From NCBI GenBank assembly GCA_964458655.1, contig CAYWJT010000039.1, positions 1 through 27,157 of the forward strand: a stretch of DNA of 27,157 nucleotides, in the 5' to 3' direction. Shown here in pieces: positions 16,604 through 22,729 of the stretch. The number at the start of each line of letters is the position of its first letter. The first letter of the stretch is position 1. The notes beneath the pieces were generated by a model. The model saw nothing but the letters and a program-made list of their open reading frames with translations, had not been told where the DNA came from and made no database searches. Both the position numbers and the translations under genes were made by a program. The DNA comes from CAYWJT01 sp964458655 (GTDB taxonomy: Bacteria; Acidobacteriota; Aminicenantia; Aminicenantales; Saccharicenantaceae).

Positions 16604-17314
16604 ATGCAAGAATACAAAGCAGGCGGGATCATCATCGCCCTGGACGTCGAGAATTCCGTCCAGGCGGAGGCCGTGGTCGCGAAACTGGCTTCGGCCAGGT
16701 TGTTCAAGGTCGGCCTGGAGCTTTTCACCGCCGAAGGGCCGGCGGTGATAGCCAAGCTTCAAGACCTGGGCAAGGACGTCTTCCTCGACCTCAAGCTTCA
16801 CGACATACCGAACACGGTGGCCGGAGCGGTCCGGTCGGCGTCGAGGCACTCGGTCCGGATGATGACGATACACGCGTCCGGCGGACGGGAAATGATGGCC
16901 AGGGCGGCCGAGGAGGCTCGAAGGTCGGCGGCCGCGGCCAACCGGCTGAGGCCGGTCCTTCTCGGCGTCACGGTCCTGACCAGCCTCAAGGGCGACGACC
17001 TGGCCGAAGTCGGCATGCCTTCACAGGTCCAGGAGCAGGTGCTGCGGCTGGCCGGGCTGGCGAAGCAGGCCGGCTTGGACGGCGTCGTCTGCTCGCCTCA
17101 GGAGATCGAGGCCCTGAGAAAGGAGTTCGGCCGGGAGCTCGTCATCGTGACGCCCGGCATCCGGCCCGCCTGGGCGGCCGCCCAGGACCAGAAACGCATC
17201 ATGACGCCGGCCGAGGCCGTGGCCAAAGGCGCCGACTACCTGGTCATCGGCCGGCCTGTCACGGCCGCGCCCGACCCTGAAGAAGCCTTCCGGAGAGTGC
17301 TGGAAGAGATATAG
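16604..17314 (+). CDS. pyrF: orotidine 5'-phosphate decarboxylase
   Basis: Final step to UMP. The 236-aa barrel has the N-terminal IIIALDVEN, the catalytic DLKLHDIPNTV with Asp62, Lys64 and Asp67 (the D-x-K-x-x-D tetrad part), VLTSL, and the C-terminal TPGIRP and YLVIGRPVTAA phosphate-binding loop. It lies 49 nt after pyrD with an AAAGGAAG site, in the same transcription unit. Other pyrimidine genes (carA, carB, pyrB, pyrC, pyrE) are not in the window. Confidence 0.96.
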   Translation: MQEYKAGGIIIALDVENSVQAEAVVAKLASARLFKVGLELFTAEGPAVIAKLQDLGKDVFLDLKLHDIPNTVAGAVRSASRHSVRMMTIHASGGREMMARAAEEARRSAAAANRLRPVLLGVTVLTSLKGDDLAEVGMPSQVQEQVLRLAGLAKQAGLDGVVCSPQEIEALRKEFGRELVIVTPGIRPAWAAAQDQKRIMTPAEAVAKGADYLVIGRPVTAAPDPEEAFRRVLEEI

Positions 17315-17370
17315 CCGGATTTCCAACGGCACCTGGCACTCTTGGTACCTGGTACCGTAATGGGGGTTAA

Positions 17371-17442
17371 AGGCGCGGGCCGGATTCGAACCGGCGAATA
17401 AAGGTTTTGCAGACCTCTCCCTTGCCTCTTGGGTACCGCGCC
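17371..17442 (-). tRNA. tRNA-Cys(GCA)
   Basis: Folds as a cloverleaf read on the minus strand: acceptor GGCGCGG/CCGCGCC, D-stem CCC/GGG, anticodon stem GAGGT/ACCTT around loop CTGCAAA with anticodon GCA, T-arm GCCGG-TTCGAAT-CCGGC, and the U73 discriminator that marks cysteine tRNAs. The 3' CCA is not encoded (the gene continues TTAACC), so a CCA-adding enzyme is needed. A GGTAC/GTACC hairpin (17344-17356) lies in the 3' trailer. Confidence 0.93.
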
Positions 17443-17487
17443 GCAATTTTCATGTTGACGACAGGCTCCGTCGCAGCAGGAATGAGC

Positions 17488-17562
17488 TGGAGCGGGCGAT
17501 GGGACTTGAACCCACGGCCTTCTGCATGGCAAGCAGACGTTCTACCACTGAACTACGCCCGC
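17488..17562 (-). tRNA. tRNA-Gly(GCC), CCA encoded
   Basis: Cloverleaf read on the minus strand: acceptor GCGGGCG/CGCCCGC, D-arm GTTC-AGTGGT-AGAAC, anticodon stem TCTGC/GCAGA with loop TTGCCAT (anticodon GCC), T-arm GTGGG-TTCAAGT-CCCAT, and discriminator U. The terminal CCA is encoded at 17490-17488, unlike the adjacent tRNA-Cys. It lies 45 nt upstream of tRNA-Cys in the same direction, so the two are probably cotranscribed. Confidence 0.95.
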
Positions 17563-17596
17563 TCTGCGGCCGCCTGTGGCGGCATCTAGCAGACTA

Positions 17597-17625
17597 AAAC
17601 TAACAAAAAACAGCCCGGGTGTCAA
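17597..17625 (-). promoter_or_regulatory. promoter of the tRNA-Gly/tRNA-Cys unit
   Basis: On the minus strand a perfect TTGACA (17625-17620) is followed after 17 bp by TAGTTT (17602-17597, 3/6). It lies about 35-63 bases before tRNA-Gly. The -10 box is weak, so confidence is moderate. Confidence 0.5.
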
Positions 17626-17657
17626 CAAAACGGCGGAAGGTGGAATTGCGGGGCCGC

Positions 17658-18455
17658 TCAGCGCAGCTCGTTCATCTGGACTTCGCTGCCGACGCGGACG
17701 GCGTCGCGCGCTGAGAGCACCTTGGCGGTGGCTGAGGCGCCCCTGACGTCGATGACGATGGCGCTGGCGACGGCCTCACGCGGCAGTCCCTGCCTCGCCC
17801 TGAAGAACACGGTGAGTTTGTCGCCGACCTGGACGCAGTGCTGGCGGCCCAGGTCTATCAGCACCCACTGGTTGGAGCCGGCGATGCGGAAGTCGGAATC
17901 CACGTAGATGACCTTGCCCTGCCTGGTGGCGTTGGGGTCCATGTCGCCGTAGCCGGTGTCCTTGCCGATCTCGCCCGCCTCTTCCTCATACGGGACCAGG
18001 AAGTCGCCGACCCGCACGCCGCCGCAGGTCTTCTCGAGGCGGGCCGTGGCGATATGGTCCTCGAGCCGGACGACCTTGGCCCGGCCGCGGCGCTCCATGA
18101 CCCGGCCGTGCTTGCCGACCTTCTCGCCCATGCCAACGACCAGGAAGACTTGGCCGATCTCGACGCCCTCGGCTTCGCCTTTGCTGAGATAGACCGTGTC
18201 CGCGTCCGAGAACATGTTCTTCTCCCACTCCCGTTCCGCTCCGATGATGCGCATGTCGGGCAGGGGCTTGCCCTCTTCGTAGAGGAAGAAGGAACAGTAG
18301 AGGTCGGCCTCGGAAATCAGCTGATAGTATTCCTCGAAGATCTTGGGCTTGGTGATCTGGGCTTCCTGGGCGGCCAGGAAAGCGGCCGCTCCCAGGCAGG
18401 CCAGGACCAGGCAAAACGCGAAAACGCGGAATGACGCTCTTTCGCCTTTGATCAT
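17658..18455 (-). CDS. secreted protein with two similar beta-rich halves, function unknown
   Basis: A 265-aa protein with a signal peptide (basic MIKGERASFR, hydrophobic core to about residue 30, cleavage probably after FLAA). The mature part seems to hold two related modules. One is about residues 75-160 (DTVYLSKGEAEGVEIGQVF, then GRAKVVRLEDHIATARLEKTCGGVRVGDFL). The other is about 180-262 (VIYVDSDFRIAGSNQWVLIDLG, then VQVGDKL, VIDVRGASATAKVLSARDAVRVGSEV). Each goes: no-op strand, 'G..VG(D/Q)' turn, connecting region, then an A/V-rich strand ending in 'VRVG'. Similar modules follow LysM domains in periplasmic proteins, but no LysM is present here. The chosen ATG has GAGGTG ahead; an upstream TTG at 18494 overlaps the promoter and is rejected. 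Confidence 0.65.
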   Translation of the reverse strand: MIKGERASFRVFAFCLVLACLGAAAFLAAQEAQITKPKIFEEYYQLISEADLYCSFFLYEEGKPLPDMRIIGAEREWEKNMFSDADTVYLSKGEAEGVEIGQVFLVVGMGEKVGKHGRVMERRGRAKVVRLEDHIATARLEKTCGGVRVGDFLVPYEEEAGEIGKDTGYGDMDPNATRQGKVIYVDSDFRIAGSNQWVLIDLGRQHCVQVGDKLTVFFRARQGLPREAVASAIVIDVRGASATAKVLSARDAVRVGSEVQMNELR

Positions 18456-18493
18456 GGCGGCACCTCTCAGCCGATCAGTTCCATTTTGGGCCA

Positions 18494-18523
18494 ATTATAA
18501 CGGCCGTTTTCTCCCTGTGTCAA
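18494..18523 (-). promoter_or_regulatory. consensus sigma-70 promoter of the secreted-protein gene
   Basis: On the minus strand a perfect TTGACA (18523-18518) and a perfect TATAAT (18499-18494) are separated by 18 bp. This is the best sigma-70 match in the window and predicts high constitutive expression. The leader to the ATG at 18455 is about 30 nt. Confidence 0.8.
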
Positions 18524-18550
18524 CAGGAAAATGGCCCGTCGAGCTTTCCA

Positions 18551-18579
18551 TGGACAACGAGACCCATATCTAATAAAAT
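18551..18579 (+). promoter_or_regulatory. sigma-70 promoter of ddl-ruvX-mltG
   Basis: TGGACA (18551-18556, 5/6) and TAAAAT (18574-18579, 5/6) with 17-bp spacing lie 39 bases before the ddl ATG. It is divergent from the promoter at 18494-18523, with only 27 bp between the two -35 boxes. Confidence 0.7.
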
Positions 18580-18617
18580 TAGCTCTCTCAACCTGTTTAG
18601 TCGGGCGGACGGACGGA

Positions 18618-19682
18618 ATGTCTGATAAAACGCGGGTGGCCCTGATCTTCGGCGGCAGGTCGGCCGAGCACGAGGTTTCCCTGGTCTCCGCCCGGGCCGT
18701 CCTCAAGAACATGGACCCGCGCAGGTTCGAGGCCGTCCTCATTTACATCACCAGAGAAGGCCGCTGGAAGCGCCTCGAGGAGTTCGGCCCTGACGAAAGC
18801 CTCAAGGGAAGCGTGGGGACTTCTTCCTTTCTGCCCTGGGGAGCGGCCGGGCGCGCCCCGGCCTTCGAGGCCGACATCTACTTTCCGCTGCTCCACGGCC
18901 CGTTCGGCGAGGACGGCACCATCCAGGGCCTGCTGGAGATGGCCGACGTGCCCTTCGTGGGCTCAGGGGTCGAGGCCTCGGCGCTGGGCATGGACAAGGC
19001 CCTGTCCAAGGCCGTCTGGCGGGCGGCGGGCCTGCCGGTCGTGCCGTTCGCGGTCGTCAGGGAGGAGGATTGGCGGGCCGACCCGGAGGGCTTGCGCCGC
19101 GGCCTCATCGCGGACTTCACGCCGCCCCTTTTCGTCAAACCCGCGCGCCTCGGCTCGAGCGTCGGCATAACCAAGGTCAAGGACGCGGCCGGCCTTGACG
19201 CCGCGGTCGCCAGAGCCTTAAGGTACGACTCCAAGCTCCTGGTCGAAAAAGCGGTCGAGGGACGCGAAGTCGAATGCAGCCTCCTCGGCAACGAAACGCC
19301 GGAAGCGTCGGTCCTGGGCGAGGTCATCCCCCACCGCGAGTTCTACGATTACGCCGACAAGTACCTGGAAGGCAAGACCAGATTCGTCGTCCCGGCCGAA
19401 CTGCCGCGGGAAGCGACGGAGGGGATAAGGAGCGCCGCGGTCGAGGCCTTCCGCCTGCTCGAGTGCTCCGGCTTCGCCCGGGCGGATTTCTTCTACGACC
19501 GGTCCGGACGTTTCTTCATCAACGAGATAAACACCATACCCGGCTTCACCGAGATCAGCATGTTCCCCAGGCTCTGGCAGGCGAGCGGCATCTCCTTTCC
19601 CGCCCTGGTCGAAAGGCTCGTCGAGCTCGGGTTCGAGAGGCACCGCAGAAGGAAGGTCTGCCTGGAACGGGACGCGCCATGA
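18618..19682 (+). CDS. ddl: D-alanine-D-alanine ligase
   Basis: ATP-grasp ligase making the D-Ala-D-Ala dipeptide for peptidoglycan precursors in the cytoplasm. The 354 aa show ALIFGGRSAEHEVSLVSA, FPLLHGPFGEDGTIQG, VKPARLGSSVGITKV, the EKAVEGREVECSLLG strand, and the metal- and substrate-binding FFINEINTIPGFTEISM. The length and the N-terminal motif are those of DdlA/DdlB. The frame is open back to 18531, but the ATG at 18618 matches the family N-terminus and follows the promoter. It overlaps ruvX by 4 nt. Confidence 0.95.
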   Translation: MSDKTRVALIFGGRSAEHEVSLVSARAVLKNMDPRRFEAVLIYITREGRWKRLEEFGPDESLKGSVGTSSFLPWGAAGRAPAFEADIYFPLLHGPFGEDGTIQGLLEMADVPFVGSGVEASALGMDKALSKAVWRAAGLPVVPFAVVREEDWRADPEGLRRGLIADFTPPLFVKPARLGSSVGITKVKDAAGLDAAVARALRYDSKLLVEKAVEGREVECSLLGNETPEASVLGEVIPHREFYDYADKYLEGKTRFVVPAELPREATEGIRSAAVEAFRLLECSGFARADFFYDRSGRFFINEINTIPGFTEISMFPRLWQASGISFPALVERLVELGFERHRRRKVCLERDAP

Positions 19683-20122
19683 GGGTCCTGGGTATAGACT
19701 ACGGGGACAGGCACCTCGGACTGGCCCTTAGCGACCCTCTCCTGGTCACGGCCCGGCCGCTCGGCTCTTACGCGCTGACCGGGAACGAAGCGGCCGACCG
19801 CCGCTTCTTCCGCGAGCTCGTCTCCCGGCACGACGTCGAAGAGATAGTCATCGGCTTCCCCTTGCGCATGGACGGCAGCGAGGGCAGCCGGGTCGAAAAG
19901 ACAAGGCGTTTCGCCGCCTGGCTGGAAAAGGCCGTGGGCAAGCGCATCGTCTTCATGGACGAGCGGCTGACGACGCGGCAGGCGCAGGGCATGATGCGGG
20001 AAGAGAAGAAGGGCCCGGTCCGCCTGAAAAAGGAACGGGAGGATGAGCTCTCCGCCGTCATCATCCTCTCCACCTACCTCGAACGGAAACGGTCCGAACG
20101 AGATGCCGACGAAAATACTTAG
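19679..20122 (+). CDS. ruvX: YqgF/RuvX RNase H-fold nuclease
   Basis: Putative Holliday-junction resolvase, also implicated in 16S rRNA 5'-end maturation. It has 147 aa, close to the usual 140-150, with MRVLGIDYGDRHLGLALSD carrying the first catalytic Asp7, IVIGFPLRMDGSEG, the MDERLTT motif with the conserved acidic residue, and a C-terminal DELSAVIILSTYL with the last Asp. It starts in a 4-nt ATGA overlap with ddl and runs 20 nt into mltG, so the three are translated as a coupled unit. Confidence 0.92.
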   Translation: MRVLGIDYGDRHLGLALSDPLLVTARPLGSYALTGNEAADRRFFRELVSRHDVEEIVIGFPLRMDGSEGSRVEKTRRFAAWLEKAVGKRIVFMDERLTTRQAQGMMREEKKGPVRLKKEREDELSAVIILSTYLERKRSERDADENT

Positions 20123-21113
20123 GCACGTCCTGCTCGCGGCGTCGTTTCTGCTAATCGCCCTGACCTTCAGGCTGGCCCGCGAGCTCAACGCGCCGCTGCG
20201 GTTCGCCGGTCAGCCGGTCTTCCTCGAGGTCGAAAAAGGCTGGAACGTCCGCCGCATAGCCGGAGAGCTCCGGCAGGCCGGCCTCCTGGAAAGGCCGGCG
20301 GGGTTCCTCCTCGGCTACAGGCTTTACTTCGCGGACCGGACGCTCAAGGCCGGCGAATACCGCTTCGCCCCGCCGCTGGGCCTCAAGCAGGGGTTGTTGA
20401 TGATGGCCGAAGGCCTGGTCCACCTCGCGCCGTTGACCATACCCGAGGGCCTGACCATCGCGGAGATCGCCGAGCTGCTAGGCAGGGAAGCCCCGGAGCG
20501 GGGCCGCGAATTCCTGACCGCAGCAGGCGATACGTCGCTCCTGGCCGGGCTCGACCCGGAGGCGGCCGACCTCGAAGGCTATCTTTTTCCCGACACCTAT
20601 CTTCTGCCGCGCAAGGCGGGCGGCCGGGAGGTCGTCGCGGTCATGGTCGAAGGCTTCAGGAAGGTCTTTGACGAGGCCAGGCTCAAGCGGGCGGCCGAAC
20701 TGCGCCTGACGCCCAGGCAGGTGGTGACGCTCGCCTCCATGATCGAGAAAGAGACCGGCCTGCAGGAGGAAAGGCCGCTCGTGGCCTCGGTCTTCCACAA
20801 CCGTCTGCGGCTGGGCATGAAGCTCGACTGCGACCCGACCGTCGTCTATGCTCTGCAGAGGCACGGCCTTTACAGAGGCAGGCTGCTCAAGAAGGACCTG
20901 AGCTTCCCCTCGCCTTACAACACCTACCTGAACCCGGGCCTGCCGCCCGGGCCGATCTGCAACCCCGGCCGGGACTCGATCGAAGCCGCGCTCTATCCGG
21001 CCCGGACCGAATATCTCTATTTCGTGTCCCGGAACGACGGCTCCCACCAGTTCAGCTCGAGATATGAGGACCACCTCAGCGCCGTCCGCAGGTTCCAGTT
21101 GAAAAATCGTTAG
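20103..21113 (+). CDS. mltG: endolytic murein transglycosylase MltG
   Basis: Inner-membrane lytic transglycosylase that cuts nascent glycan strands and sets their length. The 336-aa protein has one N-terminal membrane helix (about residues 6-22), a LysM-like segment (EKGWNVRRIAGELRQAGLL), and the YceG catalytic domain with LASMIEKETGLQEERPLVAS. The catalytic Glu, by alignment with the E. coli enzyme, is Glu215. SVFHNRLRLGMKLDCDPTV and the C-terminal NTYLNPGLPPGPICNPG and FVSRNDGSHQFS complete the domain. It overlaps ruvX by 20 nt; ruvX-mltG adjacency recurs in many bacteria. Confidence 0.95.
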   Translation: MPTKILRHVLLAASFLLIALTFRLARELNAPLRFAGQPVFLEVEKGWNVRRIAGELRQAGLLERPAGFLLGYRLYFADRTLKAGEYRFAPPLGLKQGLLMMAEGLVHLAPLTIPEGLTIAEIAELLGREAPERGREFLTAAGDTSLLAGLDPEAADLEGYLFPDTYLLPRKAGGREVVAVMVEGFRKVFDEARLKRAAELRLTPRQVVTLASMIEKETGLQEERPLVASVFHNRLRLGMKLDCDPTVVYALQRHGLYRGRLLKKDLSFPSPYNTYLNPGLPPGPICNPGRDSIEAALYPARTEYLYFVSRNDGSHQFSSRYEDHLSAVRRFQLKNR

Positions 21114-21180
21114 GATTTGATATATTAGTCTTTCATGGTGTAGCGCCGGGAGAGACTTATTGACCGACCCTCAAGCAGAT

Positions 21181-21197
21181 TGTAAAGGCTTTTTACA
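21181..21197 (+). promoter_or_regulatory. palindrome, candidate activator site for the sigma-54 promoter
   Basis: TGTAAA (21181-21186) and TTTACA (21192-21197) form a perfect 6-5-6 inverted repeat. It is centred about 60 bp upstream of the -24 element, a usual place for a bacterial enhancer-binding protein site. The protein that would bind it is not identified in the window. Confidence 0.5.
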
Positions 21198-21245
21198 GGC
21201 GCGCCCGCTCGTCGGGTTTCACCCCTCTAGAAAACGGAAAAAACA

Positions 21246-21262
21246 TTGGCACGTTACTTGCT
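21246..21262 (+). promoter_or_regulatory. sigma-54 (-24/-12) promoter
   Basis: TTGGCACG-TTAC-TTGCT matches the sigma-54 consensus (TGGCAC, 5 bases, TTGC) at every conserved position. GG is at 21248-21249 and GC at 21260-21261. Transcription would start near 21272, leaving a leader with a strong AAAGGAGG site before the ATG at 21308. Expression should need sigma-54 and an ATP-driven activator. Confidence 0.88.
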
Positions 21263-21307
21263 TTTAAATCGTCTGGATGCCCTTAAGGCACACCCAAAGG
21301 AGGAAAA

Positions 21308-22384
21308 ATGAAAGTGTCCAGAATCGCCGCCGCTACCGTCGCGCTTTCCTTAGCCCTGATGATAATCGCCGGACCGGCCCTGGCAGACCCCCAGAGGACG
21401 AAGGCCAAGCCCCAGGCAAAGCCAAAGGGGAACATCTTCATCCCCGACGAGGTCAAGGCCGTTCTCCAGGAGGGCCTGGCGACCCGTCAGGGACGGCAGG
21501 ATATACCTTTCAGCATCGTCGATTTCGCCTTTCTGCCCGCCCAGGGAGGCCTTTACGCCGTGTTCTTCTTCAAGGTCAAGAACGCGGACCTCCCCTTCGG
21601 CAAGCCTTCTCCGGCGGCCGCCGCGACGGCTCCGACCGTAGGGCCGGACCAGCTCCAGGCCCGGTTCAACGTCTTTTTGCAGTTCCTCAAGCCAGACTCG
21701 ACCGGCGCCCTGAAGCCCGCGCAGGAAGTATACGTCCCGGCCAGCATCGAAACCCCGGCCGCCGATTATTCTCCTGAAAAAGTCGAATGGTATTCGTTCG
21801 GCTATCCGCTGCCTTCCGGGAAATACACCCTGGCCATGGCCGTCACCTCCCTCGACCTCAAGACGGTCGGCGTCGCCTACCAGGACTTCGCTCTTCCGGA
21901 CCCGTCGGAATACCAGGGCGGCCTGGAGACCTCCCCGGTGCTCCTCATCAACGAGCTCGACCAGCTCCAGGGCGACACCGAGGGCAACAGGGTCACGCTC
22001 CACAAGGGCTGGCTCAAGTACTCGGTGCTCAGGATCGTCCCCAACATCGAGCGCGTCGTGCAGCCGGGGGCTACGGTCGAGACCTTCTTTTTCGTCTTCG
22101 GCGCAAGCGCCAAGGCCGAGACCAGCAAGCCGGACATCGAAGTCGAGTACTCGGTCCAGGACAAGGAAGCCAAGCCCCTGATCAAGTGGATGACGCAGAA
22201 CTACGATTTCATCTTGATCGACCAGCAGCTCCCGCTCAAGAAGACCGTCATCGTCAAGGACGACAAGGGCGAACGGACCGAGCAGCGCGACCTCGCGCCC
22301 GGGCCATACGACCTGGTCATCAAGGTCAAGGACAAGGTGACCGGCAGCACCGTGGAAAAGAAGCTCCCCTTCGAGGTCAAGTAG
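21308..22384 (+). CDS. secreted protein of unknown function, sigma-54 controlled
   Basis: A 358-aa protein with a clear signal peptide (MKVSRIAAATVALSL, core, cleavage after ALA at about residue 27), then a lysine/proline-rich linker. The body is predicted to be beta-rich. One segment (about 165-215) has SGKYTLAMAVTSLDLKTVGV, then QDFALPD and a GGLETSPVLL stretch. The C-terminal module (about 275-358) ends LAPGPYDLVIKVKDKVTG and a final strand. The same order of a 'GKY-L' strand, a 'QD-PD' linker and a final 'PG.Y.L.(V/I)' strand appears in the GWxTD protein at 22730-24817, suggesting a shared immunoglobulin-like module. No catalytic motif is seen. It has its own promoter and terminator, so it is a single-gene unit. 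Confidence 0.7.
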   Translation: MKVSRIAAATVALSLALMIIAGPALADPQRTKAKPQAKPKGNIFIPDEVKAVLQEGLATRQGRQDIPFSIVDFAFLPAQGGLYAVFFFKVKNADLPFGKPSPAAAATAPTVGPDQLQARFNVFLQFLKPDSTGALKPAQEVYVPASIETPAADYSPEKVEWYSFGYPLPSGKYTLAMAVTSLDLKTVGVAYQDFALPDPSEYQGGLETSPVLLINELDQLQGDTEGNRVTLHKGWLKYSVLRIVPNIERVVQPGATVETFFFVFGASAKAETSKPDIEVEYSVQDKEAKPLIKWMTQNYDFILIDQQLPLKKTVIVKDDKGERTEQRDLAPGPYDLVIKVKDKVTGSTVEKKLPFEVK

Positions 22385-22415
22385 GGGAAGCCTTAGACCC
22401 GCGCAAACGGACAGT

Positions 22416-22447
22416 AAAAGGGCCTGCCCTGCGGGGCAGGCCCTTTT
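22416..22447 (+). terminator. strong intrinsic terminator
   Basis: A perfect 14-bp stem (22416-22429 pairing with 22434-22447), a TGCG loop, and TTTTATTT beginning in the stem's 3' side, 31 nt after the stop of the sigma-54-driven gene. The A/T ends make it potentially bidirectional, so it may also stop minus-strand transcription from the GWxTD cluster. Confidence 0.92.
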
Positions 22448-22453
22448 ATTTCC

Positions 22454-22659
22454 GGCTCTTTTCCCGTACCCGGTGTTCCCGACGAGTCATCACAGTCCCG
22501 TCTCCGGACTTATGCCACCCAGACGATCCCCGTGAGGGAGATGGTTCCCTGCCGCCGGCGGCGGGGGAGCGACGGCACCGGTCCCGAGGGACTCGGCGAC
22601 TAGGGGTGGTATCAGTCCGGCGCCTTTTAGTCGGGAACGATGGGGACCGGAGAAGAGCC
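22454..22659. other. non-coding element with nested inverted repeats (structured RNA or MITE-like)
   Basis: In a 282-nt gene-free stretch, complementary arms nest in order: GGCTCTT/AAGAGCC (22454-22460 with 22653-22659), CCGGT/ACCGG (22470-22474 with 22646-22650), GTTCCCGAC/GTCGGGAAC (22475-22483 with 22630-22638), and a 17-bp stem (22504-22520 with 22604-22620) with one mismatch and one G-U pair. The tip holds three short hairpins (22527-22539, about 22547-22566, about 22578-22595). The G-U pair would be an A-C mismatch on the other strand, so the plus strand folds slightly better. TTTCC flanks both sides (22449-22453 and 22663-22667), which could be a target duplication or chance. It matches no RNA family recognised by eye. 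Bases 22660-22729 contain only a CGAGCC-GCAA-GGCTCG hairpin. Confidence 0.55.
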
Positions 22660-22729
22660 TGCTTTCCGAGCCGCAAGGCTCGCCTTCGGCCTTGACGCGC
22701 CACGGCCCCGGGGCCTCGGGCCGGCCAGG

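Noticed and set aside
17344..17356. GGTAC-CTG-GTACC hairpin as a terminator for pyrF
   Set aside because: Short, with no T-run on the plus strand; it more likely belongs to the 3' trailer of the minus-strand tRNA-Cys.
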